This document shows positions 1 through 11,329 of a stretch of DNA of 64,000 nucleotides, piece by piece (within the stretch, counting starts at the first letter, position 1; every line of letters starts with the position of its first letter). The DNA lies in contig NC_133971.1 in assembly GCF_031877795.1 (NCBI RefSeq), forward strand, positions 14,796,325 to 14,860,324, in the 5' to 3' direction. The notes under the pieces were generated by a model. The model was not told where the DNA came from. It searched no databases and was given only the letters and a program-made list of their open reading frames with translations. A program made the position numbers and the translations under genes. This stretch comes from Strix aluco. Its lineage: Eukaryota > Chordata > Aves > Strigiformes > Strigidae.

Positions 1-341
1 ATGTAATGTCATGCTCAGTACATAAAGGGAGGTCGGTCGAGAAGGAGAGGGTTGTCTCTCGCTTCCAGGACTGCAACTGTGGGATCTTGGTATTTTGGGA
101 TCGCTAGCTGGGAATGGGCTGGGTATCAGTCAGCAGGTGGTGAGCAATCGCATTGTGCATTACCCATTCTTACCTTCTATTATTGCTATTGTTTTATTTT
201 ATTTCAATTATGCGACTGCTTTTATCTCAACCTACAAGTCTCCCTTCACCCCTCCAATACTCTACCTCGATCCTCTGGGCAGGGGAGGGTAAGCGAGCAG
301 CTGCGTGGTGTTTGGCTGCCAGCTGGGCTTAAACCATGACA
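1..341 (+). mobile_element. ERV LTR, 3' part (solo or partial)
   Basis: The segment resembles the downstream part of a common avian endogenous retrovirus LTR. It has a TATA-like stretch near 20-28, a region around 140-170 reading 'gtgagcaatcgcattgtgca', a T-rich tract and a GTAAGCGAGCAGCTGCGTGG block near 290. The segment ends at TTAAACCATGACA (about 329-341), the usual LTR end of this group. The upstream U3 is missing or lies before the window, so the 5' target duplication cannot be seen. No retroviral gene adjoins it. Family assignment is from memory of avian LTRs; the end point is read from sequence. Confidence 0.65.
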
Positions 342-2011
342 CTGCATCATAAGAACATGAAGATGCAGCTGATCATGAGCTATAAGTAAAATTAATTTTT
401 CTTTCATGACATAATAAGCAAAGAAGCAGCCAAATGATGACAGCAATTGGAAAGTAATCTACTCATGCTTTAAGAATATCATATACATAGTGTTATTTTA
501 TGTTTGTACTTACTGAATGGATTCTGTGATAGAAAAATGTAGGCTCACTATCTTTTAAATTTAAAATTGATTCTGGCACACCTGACTGCTGTTTGATCTT
601 GCACACAGAAGCGCTGGATGAAAGCGAAAATCTTTGCCCCTATACCAGGTTAAACTGTATTGCATCCATTTTGCAAGTCATCAGTACTTTAAGCTCAACT
701 TATATCTTGGAAACAATGTAAGTTCACATTTTACATTGGAAAAAACATATCAGAAGATTTTTAAAGCCAGTTGTCAGTACTGTGCATATTTCTTATCTGC
801 AGTGAAAATCTGACATTATTTTCAAGTTTCTTCAATGTTTTTTTACTTCAATCTTAAACAAAAACCCTGCAAACAAAGAATATGTGTCACTGACAAACAC
901 AGTTGTATATGATTGATCTTAATACTCTGCATATGAATATTTATCCAGTTACAAGAGTAACAAGTTTTTAAAAACAATTTTTAACTGGAACATTTAGAAG
1001 TCATAAGAGCAATGACAGTATTTCCCTAACTGTTACCCAAAGATCTTTTTATCAACCCAATGCTACAGTAATACAATTGGAAAGAGTGCCAATAGGTCCA
1101 CAGCCTGGCATAGAAATCCTGTCACCACACAGTAGTCTAAGTTTGGAATAAAATTAAAGTACCACTTTCAGGTTCTCTCAATTACCAAACTAAAAAAAAG
1201 GAAAATAAATACACATATAAAACTATATTAAGTTACGTTAATAGGCATTATCTCATACACTGAAATAAAATCAGTTATTGTTAACTCTACTCTAAGGTCT
1301 CACTGTTACCATAGTTTAGAAGTCTTCTTTCACTTACCATTATGGACTGTTGTCATGTTTTAACCTCCTCAGAGAGCTCAGACTGCATGGAATATAGCAA
1401 ATAAACACCAAGGAGTTTATCTGCTCAGGTTTGACTTCGTTCCTTATTTCCTGTGATGACAACCCACACTAGTGAAAACCTGGTACTACCTACATGGACA
1501 CTGCATACTAGCTCCAAGAAAACGCTGTCAAGACTAATGCTCTCACAGTTGTTTATTCTTTTTCGGGGGGTGAGGGAAGGGAAATATTGTGTATTAATGA
1601 CTTTTTTTTGGGATGTTTACTTTCAATTCTGCTGAAAAAACAAAACTGAATTTCATGACAAGAAAGTGACCTGACATTTACATTTAACCTGAATTATATT
1701 TATGTGCAGTCTAAACCTCTCCATTTCTAGTACAGACAGGCGACATAATGACTATTAACAGACCTGATTCATCTCTAAGCAGCCGAGGCAGTCTCAGCAT
1801 CAAACACAGTACACAAAGGCAGTTTATGGATATAATTCATCAGTAACAGAACCGTGCATCAGAATTCAAGACTAAGTTGCAAAAGTAGCGCATTCGTTCT
1901 AGTCTTTGACTTGTAAATACCAGAAAGGGAAGCAATGGAGTCACCTCCCCAAAACCAAAACTAAACAGTGTCGTAACACTGCTGTCTCACAGTAGCTATA
2001 ACAGCACTTAC
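342..2011. other. Non-coding, possibly TENT2 intron 1
   Basis: This AT-rich segment has no credible exon; its open frames are short and lack similarity that I can recognise. If the CpG island to the right is the TENT2 promoter reading leftward, the segment is part of that gene's first intron. I looked for the start of the TENT2 (GLD2) protein on the minus strand and did not find it. Confidence 0.35.
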
Positions 2012-2480
2012 CGCGACTTTCAGTGAGATTACTTCAGCAGAAATTGCCAGGCTCTCCAAAGTTTCATAATTGTCACAACTCAGGTACTCTTGTCCCAGGT
2101 GGGCACTTTTTTCAAATAAGCGTGTATTTTTGGGGGAAGTACACAAGTAACTGCCGGTACACTTCCCGTGCAGACAAAACCGAGCGTACACGCCGCTTCC
2201 GCGGCGACCGAAGCCCCGCCAGCGTCCAGCCTCTGCGCCAGTCCGTGGCCTCCACGCACCGGGCGCCACACCTACCCCTCCAGCCCCTCTCCGCACAACA
2301 ACACGGGACCACCGTGCCGCGCCAGGAGAGCCACGCCGGGCCTGGGCGCAGGCAGGCGGGCCAGGCCCACAGACAACACAGAGCGCTGCCCTCGCCGGCT
2401 GCCTCACCGCGACGGCGCGGGCCGGAAGCGGACAGCAACCCCCGCGCTGCGCGCTGCCCCCTCACCCGGATATAGAGACG
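2012..2480 (-). other. Candidate non-coding first exon, TENT2 by synteny
   Basis: On the minus strand a perfect GTAAGT donor lies at 2011-2006, directly after ...GTCGCG, at the edge of a CpG island. That is the expected arrangement for a 5' exon transcribed leftward. The right limit is a guess; the start site is unknown, and GTGAGG donors near 2408 and 2466 are alternatives. In mammals TENT2 (PAPD4, a cytoplasmic poly(A) polymerase) lies upstream of HOMER1 in divergent orientation, so this is the natural candidate. No coding sequence supports the name. Confidence 0.35.
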
Positions 2481-2790
2481 TCGGCAGGAAGTGACCGCTC
2501 CGCCCGGGCCGCTTCTTCCACGCTGCGCCCCACGCCGCCCTCCTCCTCCTCCTCCTCCTCCTCCTCTTCCTCTTCCTCGTATGCGCAAGGGCGGCCCCCG
2601 GCGGCGGACAGCCTGGCTTAGAGCCGAGGTCGCTGCCTGCCGAGGCCCTGGGGGCGCGGAGAGGCGCGGGCGGCGCTGTGCGCTGCGTCCAGCGCAGCTC
2701 TGTCCCGCTGCGGAGGAACCGCCTCGGTCCTTACGCCGGGGCTGCGGCGGCATCACGTCCCTGTGGAAGGGGAAGCTGAAAGCCCGGCTT
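2160..2790 (-). promoter_or_regulatory. CpG island promoter, probable TENT2
   Basis: Base composition shifts abruptly to GC- and CpG-rich, flanked by AT-rich DNA on both sides. ETS-type cores are visible (CCGGAAG near 2422; GGAAGTGAC near 2486), as expected of a housekeeping CpG promoter, and there is no clear TATA box. The best splice donor nearby (2011, minus strand) implies leftward transcription, but divergent activity is possible. The long open frames on both strands (up to 214 codons) are by-products of low stop-codon density in GC-rich DNA. Confidence 0.6.
2539..2578. repeat. (CTC)n / (CTT)n microsatellite
   Basis: About eight CTC units run into CTTCCT units inside the left CpG island. 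It is a polypyrimidine tract on the + strand and is probably length-polymorphic. Confidence 0.85.
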
Positions 2791-2829
2791 CACAGCCTGT
2801 CTTTTCTCTGTCCCCAGCTGTCGTGATTC

Positions 2830-3359
2830 GCAAGTGGCCTGTCTGGCAAAGATCTGACGGCTTTTCTGTGCTGACGAAGGAATGAAAGACAGAGGTTACA
2901 GGTCACAGTGCTCCACTGACAACCAGTTCTGGCTAAAGGCCAAAAGATAGAGATGACAGCACAGGTATTTTGATTTCTAAAGTGAATGATCCGTTGTAAT
3001 TGAACTACTGTTCAGAAATGTTGTCAAAAAGGTACTATTTGAATAAATAAGGTAGGCTTTGGCCATCAGAGGTTGTATATATGCTAGGATAAATCCAAAG
3101 GCAAGAACAGGGTAAAATGCTTGCACCCTGTAGTATCAAGAGTTCAGAAAATAAGAGCTGAACCCAGATTTGATTCCTTCCTCTGGAGAAGGACAGCTAC
3201 TATAAGCAAACTCTTGACATTGAGTAGGCACTGAAACAAGGATGTTGTGCACACACAGACACACCATTGAAGCTTCCATCTTTGAGAGGGAAGGGATAAG
3301 TTGAGGACTTGCTCAACTAAGAGCTTCTTGCTTGAGGGCTTGCCCAGCTGAAAGTAGGC
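2830..3359. other. Intergenic, nothing recognised
   Basis: Ordinary AT-rich sequence between the CpG island and the tandem array. No exon, RNA gene or mobile element is recognised, although the last 60 bases may be a decayed unit of the neighbouring array. Confidence 0.5.
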
Positions 3360-4476
3360 CACAGCTGGAGTTGTCATGGCTTAAGGCTCTAGCCATTCAT
3401 AGACAGACTTAATGGATAAGAAGGAGGCTAAGCACAGGGGCCCAGGTGAAGTGGGGCAGCAGATGGACTGCTGAGGGAGAGTTTGGGCTGCAAAAATAAT
3501 CTTTCCCTCAGGTGTTTTTCATCTTAGCCATGGCTTGGGATCCTTGTATAACGGTTTTCTGAGAGACAAACCCTAGTGGCATATATGGAGCAAAGCTGCA
3601 AAGGAATGTTTAGCCACAAAGAAGTTTCCCTTAACAATTCTTTATTTTGGCCATATTATAATTTTTATTTATTTGAGGTCTTAGGGTAAGGCTCAGACCA
3701 TGGCTTGGGATAAGGCTAGGGTCTGAGCTCAGAGAGAGACAAGGCCTAGGGATCTAGGTGGGACTGCAGAGAAGCTGCCAAGGGAAAGTTTGGGCTGTAG
3801 ATAGTTGGTTCTGGGCAATTTTAGGGTTAGAAAAGAGATGTTTCCCAGGGGTCTAGTTGTGGGTCTGCAAAGGGGCTGCCTATGGACAGTTTGGGCTGCA
3901 GAAGAATTATCCTCAAAGACTTCAGTCAGGCCTGTGTTTCAGTTTACCTGAGGCTAACACCCTGGGCCCATTTAGGGTGAGGAGAGGACAGTTCCTAGGG
4001 GTCTAGCTGGAGTGGGGCTGCTGAGGGAAGGTGTGGGCTGCAGAAGGAATTGTCTGAGGACTTTTCTGTGTGGGCCACATTTGGGGCTACCTGGTGTTAA
4101 AGGTTTATGCACATCTAGCATTAAGGTTTTAAGTCAAAGCCTAGGGATCTAGATGAAGCAGGGCTGCAGACAGGCTGCCAAGGGAAGGTGTGGGCTGCCA
4201 AACCAGTTCTCTGCTGAGAACTTTTTCATCTGTGCCATGGTTTGTGTTTTCTGGGCTTAAGGGCTACCTGGCCACTTTAAGGGTTAGGATTAGAAGAGAG
4301 ACAAAGTTGAAGCATGCTGTTGTGGTGGGGCTGCAGAAGTGCTACCAAGGGCAGGTTTGTATATCACAAAGAATTCTGCCCAGAGAGCTTTTCCATCTTG
4401 ACTGTGGTTTGGGGTCTTCCGCTAAGGTCACGGCAAAGGATATGGTTTATAATTGTTACAAAGTCCCGGTATGAGT
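3360..4476. repeat. Degenerate ~150-bp tandem array with TTAGGG-like cores
   Basis: About seven diverged units are visible. The anchor CCTAGGGATCTAG (or CCCAGGGGTCTAG) recurs at 3745, 3844, 3994 and 4140. The anchor GTTTGGGCTGC (or GTGTGGGCTGC) recurs near 3481, 3788, 3889, 4031 and 4189. Most spacings are 142-162 bp, with one short unit of about 100 bp and one decayed double unit (3481-3788). Several units carry TTAGGG or TTAGGGTTAG-like text (near 3680, 3822, 3971, 4277). The right end abuts a retroviral LTR. Open frames here are short and arise by chance. Confidence 0.7.
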
Positions 4477-4480
4477 TGTC

Positions 4481-5793
4481 TGGGAGGGTGTTGATAAGGA
4501 TTTGAAATGGGAAATATTGGGATGAAGGAAGAGTTCTCCCCTGTGAAGGAATTCAGCCCTGGTTTGCTGATTAAGGATACCAATTAAACTCAGACACCAG
4601 AGTGAAAAGAGCAGGCATATTTTACTAGAAATAACTAAATAATATAACAGAATAATACAGAAAACATACAGTAAGAAAAGACAGAATAGTGCACTTAACA
4701 AATAGGAAAATATAGGGTAATGCATAAAATCATTACTACGTGAGAGAGAGAATAGTGATTAAGAAGATACCTCACCACTTGCACACGTTACCATCACCCA
4801 GATCCGCAGTCGCTGGGCAGCCCCGGTTACAGCGAGGATTTGGAGAGCCTGTCCCGGCAAGTGGGAAATCCTACGTGATGCATCCATCTGTAGGTGAGGC
4901 ATCCAAAGTCGCTGTGAGTGGGTCCAGCCTTATATACCAAAAATCAGCAAGCCAGAATAACTGGCACCTTTGTTTTCTGTGGAACATCTGGTTTCAATCT
5001 CACACTAGATTCCCCCCCAGAGCCTGGCCAGGGCTCAAGGGAGAAGCTAAGGGAGTTTCCCTGCTTATCTAATTTATTTATGTTCTTTTTAGAACAAGGC
5101 CACACGTCTGGTCCCAAGGCTGGACAGCTGGCTTCATGGCTTTGTTAACTTGCCTCTACACCAAGAAGAAGAAAGATATGTTCAGGATAGACATGTTTTC
5201 ATTACATTCATCATCAGTAATGAGTATATGATATCTAAGCTACATCTTTCATTAATGAGCATACATACTTTGCTAATGACTACATACTAAGTTAGCAGCT
5301 TTGGCTCGGGGCCTGTTGTTCAGGCTTCAATACTTCAACATTTTAGCACTTTTTACATCAGTATAGGTGGTTTGTTATAACCTAGTACAATACCTACTAG
5401 CACAATCGTTATCAGTTATAAAATATACAGGATTCATCTATAGGTCAACTCTGGCTTGGGCCTATTGTCCAAGCCTTAGTACTTCAAGCCCTGAGAGAGC
5501 TTAAACAGAGGATGAATAGCATAATAGATCTTTAGTTTCATGAGAATCCTACCAGAGTCCAGTTATGGAGGACTTTGATTTTCGTCTGGAACTCAGCCCT
5601 CTTTATATGCTATTTGTTTGGAATCAAAACTTAACCTTCCAGTTACTGCTCAAGGCAGAAACTTTATGTCTTAAGTGTTAAAGTCAGTGATACAACTCCT
5701 GATAGCTGGAGTTCCCTTTTTGGCCCATTCAAATGGTGTTGGCCAGACCATTTGACCACTGTTCTCCCCATAATCTATCCACTAACCATAACA
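4481..5793 (-). mobile_element. ERV solo LTR, minus strand
   Basis: Read on the minus strand, the element begins TGTTATGGTTAGTGG (5793 leftward) and ends CACCCTCCCA (4481), giving TG...CA ends. TGTC lies on both sides (4477-4480 and 5794-5797), a candidate 4-bp target duplication. A TATATAAGG promoter box lies at 4936-4930 on the minus strand. The U3 part contains a diverged ~40-bp direct repeat offset by 150 bp (about 5301-5340 and 5451-5490). No gag, pol or env sequence adjoins. GTTCTCCCC occurs near both ends (4533-4541, 5761-5769); I do not know why. The boundaries are less secure than for the other LTRs. Confidence 0.55.
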
Positions 5794-5797
5794 TGTC

Positions 5798-8700
5798 ATT
5801 CTTTGAGGTTTCTCACATTTGCCATAGGGCCTACAATAAATACAGCTTAATACAATCAATATACCTTATAGCAGACAGTTTATAGTGGTGTATTAAATAT
5901 CAACATTTTTTGTGCAGCAAAAATTTAAAAAAAATAATTTAGGAATGCATTTACCCGATTAAAGTTAACTTGTGTTACTATGTTTTTCCTTGTCTCCTTT
6001 TCCTCTGCTCCTTGGCACAAGGCACCCCGATGTTTTGTGTTTGTCTTAATCTATATACAAAATCTGACCATTTTTTTTGGGCACGGACTGTTCACTCTTA
6101 AGGATTTTTCCCCATGTCTTACCTGCATCCACTTGTCAAAATAGCTACACATTTCAGTGAGGCACCTGAAATAACCTGATGTTTTACAAATTGCCAGCAG
6201 CCTTCTGAGACAAATCTCTGTGCTTTGATGTGCTGAGAGATGTTCTATTTTTATCAAGATGTGCCTTCTTACTTCCTGACCCTGACTGTGATCTTGGAAA
6301 GTTAACAGGTTAGATTCTCTTCTGTCAGAAAAGACCTACAAAGCCTTACTTCTGGTTTTAGTCATTGAAGCAAAGAATCAGACCTCTGGTCAAGAGGTAC
6401 TCAGCTGTACAAAGAATTTGAGAACTAGCACTAGATACTCCACCACACCCCCAAAATAGGATAGGATTAGGACTGGTTTTGTGCTTCTGCCTCCAGATAG
6501 AAATACCGCTTTAGAATAAAAATGGTGTATTTATTGTAACAGAACAATTTGTAAAACTGATTTATTGAATCAACAAAAACTGAATGACCAGTGAAAGTAA
6601 TTTATGATCTGTAATAAAAGCAGGGGCTGAATTCAGCCTCTAAAAAATATAAATAATATTTAGTTCTGATAGATAGAAGAGAGTGATTTCCAGAAGTCAT
6701 TAGCAAAGAGGTCTCTGATAAACGAGCTGCAATCTCTCTCATAGACTGGAAACAGTTACGCAACATTGAAGTTCCTGTTTGGTGCTATTTCTGATTTTCT
6801 GAAACTTTTAGAGCTGAAGTGCTACAGGTATAGTTGCTGTCTGAAGGTAAGAAGTGCTGGAAAGTTCAGTCAAAGCAGCTCAATGTTCAGTAGTTCAAGG
6901 AGAAAAAATGAAGGAAAGCCCCCTATTCCTCTATGGAAACCTCCGTCTAATCTTTAAAAGTCTATAGGCTCTTTTCTCTGTCTCTTGGCACCAGACAAAT
7001 TTATTTGAAAACATATGGTAACTGAGACAGGTGTATATTTAGAATGTGCTTTACCACAGCAAACAGCCTTATGAAAGAGCATTTGATACTACTGCTTTTA
7101 AAAGTGTTACCTGATTAAAAGTGATTAAAAACATGCACTCATGTACTCATCCTTTCCCTACTGGGAAATAACTTACTTGAAACATTTTTCAGTTTCAAAA
7201 CCAGCTGTAATATATGATCATTTAGCATGTTATTAGTCTCCAGGACCTGTATCAGTACAGTGCTTCATTTTAAGTATGCCATTTTGTGCCAAGACCAAAC
7301 ATGGTAAGTATATTAGAATAAGAAATGTAACTCCAATTAAATAAATGGAGCTATAACAGGGATTAATATGGTGCAGGCTCCACAATGAAGACTGCATCTT
7401 TTTAATCATGATACCCATATGATACGCTTTGCAGTTTGTTTAGAAATCAGTATATTGTGGATTGAAGTCAAACCAGAGATTTAGGTCTAAAATAAATTTT
7501 ATGTACCAAGCAAAAAACAGCTTTCCTCAAGAAAACAATACAAGATTTTAATAATAATACAAAGAACTTAAATTAGATGTACATTAAGAAACAATATTAG
7601 AAAGACACAAATCATTTGCTGAAGGTTAGCAGGTGTCCACATAAATATCCACCACATCAAAAGCAAGATTCAAAAGTTTAGCAAGTAAATACTGAAGGCA
7701 AAATTAATATTTTTTTAATTACAGTATTTTTTTCCACTGTGCAGCATTGTACTTCTGTTGTTCAGTGATGTTCATGTATGTCTTTATATGCTTTCTTTAG
7801 TGCTTTTTAAATGAGAGATCAGTTGCTATATTTATTAATTACAATATGCTAGTTTTTATATATGTATAAACATATCATGTAATATACAGTACAGTATGAA
7901 ATGTATTTAGTGTATCATAGGCATTGATATGAAAATGTTAAGTATTATGCATTAATGTATGTTGTATCTATGAATTCCAACTTAAAATTATAAAATACAG
8001 ATTTTATAAATCTACTGTGTTGATTTATAACAAAACGTGTATTTACAGTTATTCCAGTTATCCTTATTGGGTGATCTCAAAATATGTCTACATATGAATG
8101 ATCCCCATATCTTTTTCAGAACAGTTGTTTGTACTGCGCCACTTTAGATAACTGTTGAAAATACACTGGTTTTGTTGAGAATTAAGGCTGTTGTGATAAA
8201 AGATTAATGCTGTGCACTGATCAGATTAATGAATATATTTGCTAGTAATTTCAATACTTCAGTGCTCTGGTTTTGTAAATTTTGTAATTAAACTTCTCTA
8301 ATTATAACTTTTTTAAAGGAAGGTCTAAGTTCTGGGTTTTCCTAAATTGTAATACTTTCTCTTTTGGTTGAATAAAGACAAGTTTTAAAATAACAGGGTC
8401 ATGAATTCTGATTGAAAACAGTGGATGATGCCAATTAATTCTGCAAAATTGTACAAAACGGGTTTTTTCACTTAGTTTTGTTTTAATCCATTGTACACTT
8501 GGGAGAATATTCATGTGTCAGTATGTTTTCATCAGGGCTCTTCTATGAAGCCTTACAATAGGCATAGCTAAAACCAGTTTTTACTTAGCATTTAAGTAAA
8601 GCAGCCTATAAAAAGTTGGATCTATGTAATTTGGTTCTGAAAACCCAGATCCATCTCTCTCAAGTTGATGGTGTTTATGTTACTAGTAAGGTATAAAAGT

Positions 8701-10309
8701 GACTTTCATTTTAAAATGCAGGCAGCAAAGAGATGGACACGTACCTGTGTATTTTTCCCATTTTACATTTGCAGACATGTTCCTTCTTGCCTTCAGTATT
8801 AATCTGGCATTTTTCAGGCCAGATAGTTTTTCAGCCAGTGTCACAGTGGAACTGAAACAGGGCTCCAAAGGGAAGCTGTCAGCACCTTAGCTGTGAAGAG
8901 GCTACCCCATATCCATAATACATTACACCAGTTTGAGGCAAGTTCAGTCTTGGTTGTGAGCTACGTATTAGTAGTTTCTTCTGAATAATTTATAATGTTG
9001 CTGTGCAAACTGGGTTAGTATTGGGAGTGCTAGAAATGTCAGGTTTCAAAATAATCCTCCTATTGGTAGAAGTATTCAGTGTGAAATACTATATTAAAGC
9101 AACACTGAATCCGAGCTTTTGAAATCACAGAAGGCAGGGAATGCAGTTAAGGTTGCCATGGAAACCTTAACTTTACACCTTTATGTAGGTAGTACGCTAT
9201 GGTTTTAATTACTTCCTCTTTATACAACTCTATATACGTGTGCCTTTATTATGTTAATTCGAATTATATTGAATGTTATTTATAATACATACTAATTGTA
9301 CTGGCTACTCAACAAACATCAGAAATAAGGCCTTAGCTGTGGCTGACTGTATCTTGCACTCTAATATTAAGGTGACTGTATGATGTGTATCTAGAAAAGA
9401 ATCTTACAGTCAATTTATTGGCAAAGGTATTAAAAAGTGCTTTTTCTGAGTTAGAATTGCACAGTATGGCTATCACGTTACAGAATACCATCACAAGGAG
9501 AGCAAAATCTTAGAAAACACAGGCAATTTACAGGAGGTAAACTGAAAATGGTACTTCATGGAAGTTTAACCAGGATGATGGTATGCTGCTTCAGCAAAGC
9601 ATGAAAATACAGCATTAGGACTTTACAAATGTGCATTGTTCTATTCAGTACTTTGACTTGGACTTCACAGGACATAGTTCTTGCTCCTTCTGTTCCAGTT
9701 TCCTTCCCAACAGCTTGGTGAGCAGTATGAAGCCTCTGCAAATTTTGCTGTAGACTACAAACATGAATATTCTCCAGCCCCATTCAGAATTCCCGTTATG
9801 GGGCAGATTTATATTAAGTTTTGTCTTCTTTTAATTAGCCATTGGCTTGATTGATACACAAGGAATGCCCAGGTTTTGAATGTTACGAGTCTCAAGCTGA
9901 GAGATGTGGCAGCAAGTTAACACCTTCAGTACGGTATCTTGAAAGGTGCAGCAAATTGTATGGTACGTTTCTCAGAAAAAGTCTTCTGTCCGTGACAGCA
10001 ATTCGTAAGATGCATGGGAGAGTCTGTTTCAGGAGAGGGCACACTTGCAACTAAAATTTCCTGTATGTTCATTAAAGTTTGGAAGATTGTAATCAAAATA
10101 ATACAAATAAAAGGATGCACTGTCAGAAAGATGTTAAAATGAGCATCATTAATTTTTGTGTCTCAACTGCTGGTAGCACATTTGACAGCACTGTTTGGGC
10201 AATAGCAAATATATTTCTAGAATGTATAAATGTTAAAATAGGTGAGCATCATGTTCAGCTAAAGTCTTTATATCTACAGTTTTCATTTGCAACTACTTCC
10301 TCGAAAGCC
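5798..10309. other. AT-rich intergenic, no gene seen
   Basis: About 4.5 kb with no splice-bounded or conserved-looking open frame, RNA gene or identifiable mobile element. The longest open frames are under 80 codons. Very AT-rich stretches occur at 7500-8250. Confidence 0.6.
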
Positions 10310-10325
10310 AAAAAAAAAAAAAAAA
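10310..10325 (+). repeat. A16 homopolymer
   Basis: Sixteen A residues immediately left of the isolated GC-rich island. The tract is on the wrong side for the tail of a + strand retrocopy; on the minus strand it would be poly-T. Confidence 0.9.
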
Positions 10326-10329
10326 TCAG

Positions 10330-10790
10330 GATCATCTGGCTACCTCCTGGTGCCTGGGGCACGGCCCCTCCGAGCCCGCTGGCAGCCGGCTCGCCCGGAG
10401 GCCCACACCGCCACGCTGAGGCGGGCCACCAGTTCGCCCGTGGCAGTGTCGCACTGGTCGCCTGCTGACAGCAGCGGCTCGGTGCTTATCCTTGCTCCCA
10501 CCCCTCAGTTCAAACGCGAAGTTTTCTGGCTTCGCCCACCACGGTCACTTCTAACACAGAGGGCGGCCGGGGCGGGCGACCCCGTGAGGGCAGGCTGGGG
10601 CGGCCCGTGAGGGACGCGGCGCAGGCGGTTCCAGGCGGCCGGCGCGAAGGGTCCCACCCCGGGCAGAGCGGAGCCACTCAGAGAAGCCGGTGGTGCTGCG
10701 TGAGGAGGTGTTAAGGGAAGGGTACGAGGCCGCCCTGCCAGGGGGGAGCGTGTGGCGGTGGGGAGCTTGGTGCCAAGCGGAAGGAGTTTA
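10330..10790. promoter_or_regulatory. Isolated CpG island between TENT2 and HOMER1
   Basis: About 460 bp of GC- and CpG-rich sequence stands alone in AT-rich intergenic DNA, about 8 kb from the left CpG island and 11 kb from the HOMER1 island. It contains GC boxes such as GGGCGGCCGGGGCGGGC near 10560. No coding frame is credible. A GTATGT donor-like site lies just right of it on the + strand (about 10862), so it could start an unannotated transcript. It could also be an enhancer-type orphan island or a decayed GC-rich insertion. Confidence 0.5.
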
Positions 10791-10799
10791 TTCATCGTA

Positions 10800-11329
10800 G
10801 AACCGCAAGAACTGCAACGGTCTGACCATGAGGTCACTGCCCTCACTGAGTATCATTGCAGGGTATGTATCCAATGTTCTAGATGTTCTACTGGGGCAGG
10901 CACAAGGGTATATATTGTGTGGTTGATGAATCTGCTGGTTCTGAAAGTCAGATTTGGCCTTGCAGTTCCAATTTTTTTAATTTCTCAAAAGTGTGAGTTG
11001 TGCTCTTCATGGTGCTCCCCACAAGGCAAAGGCACGGATTTACACAAGAAGGCTTCCTAAGGTTTATGTAGTTCCTGTGAAGTAAGAGAATCCGCTGTCA
11101 AAGCTGAAAGGGCCCACTGGAGTAGAAAGCAGGGAGGGAAGGGACGGGGCTCTTCCCCATGGCATCTCTCAGGGTACTGTGGCCTGTTTCATCTTTTCAG
11201 GTTACATGGACTGTCCAGTTGATGTGTAACGGAGTATCTATATTTATATGGCTACAATTAATATCAAGCAGCACCCAGTGAGATTTGAGGCTGAAAGGTA
11301 AGTACTTAGTAAAGGTGGTTCAGCCAGCT
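10800..11329. other. Intergenic, nothing recognised
   Basis: Moderate GC content, no recognisable exon or repeat. It separates the isolated CpG island from the transposon cluster. Confidence 0.4.

Noticed and set aside
2112..2756. 214-codon minus-strand frame in the left CpG island
   Set aside because: Same GC artefact, including a polyglycine run from the CTC microsatellite; it also crosses the proposed promoter.
4190..4474. 94-codon frame in the tandem array
   Set aside because: It runs through diverged repeat units and has no periodic protein pattern; coding is unlikely.
4542..5160. Shorter 619-bp LTR (TGTGAAGG to TCTACA)
   Set aside because: It has TG...CA ends but no target duplication; the longer 4481-5793 interval has TG...CA ends and a TGTC duplication, so it was preferred.
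10310..10790. Processed retrocopy with poly-A tail
   Set aside because: The A16 run is on the wrong side of the GC-rich block for a + strand copy, and on the minus strand it would be poly-T; no parent gene was recognised.
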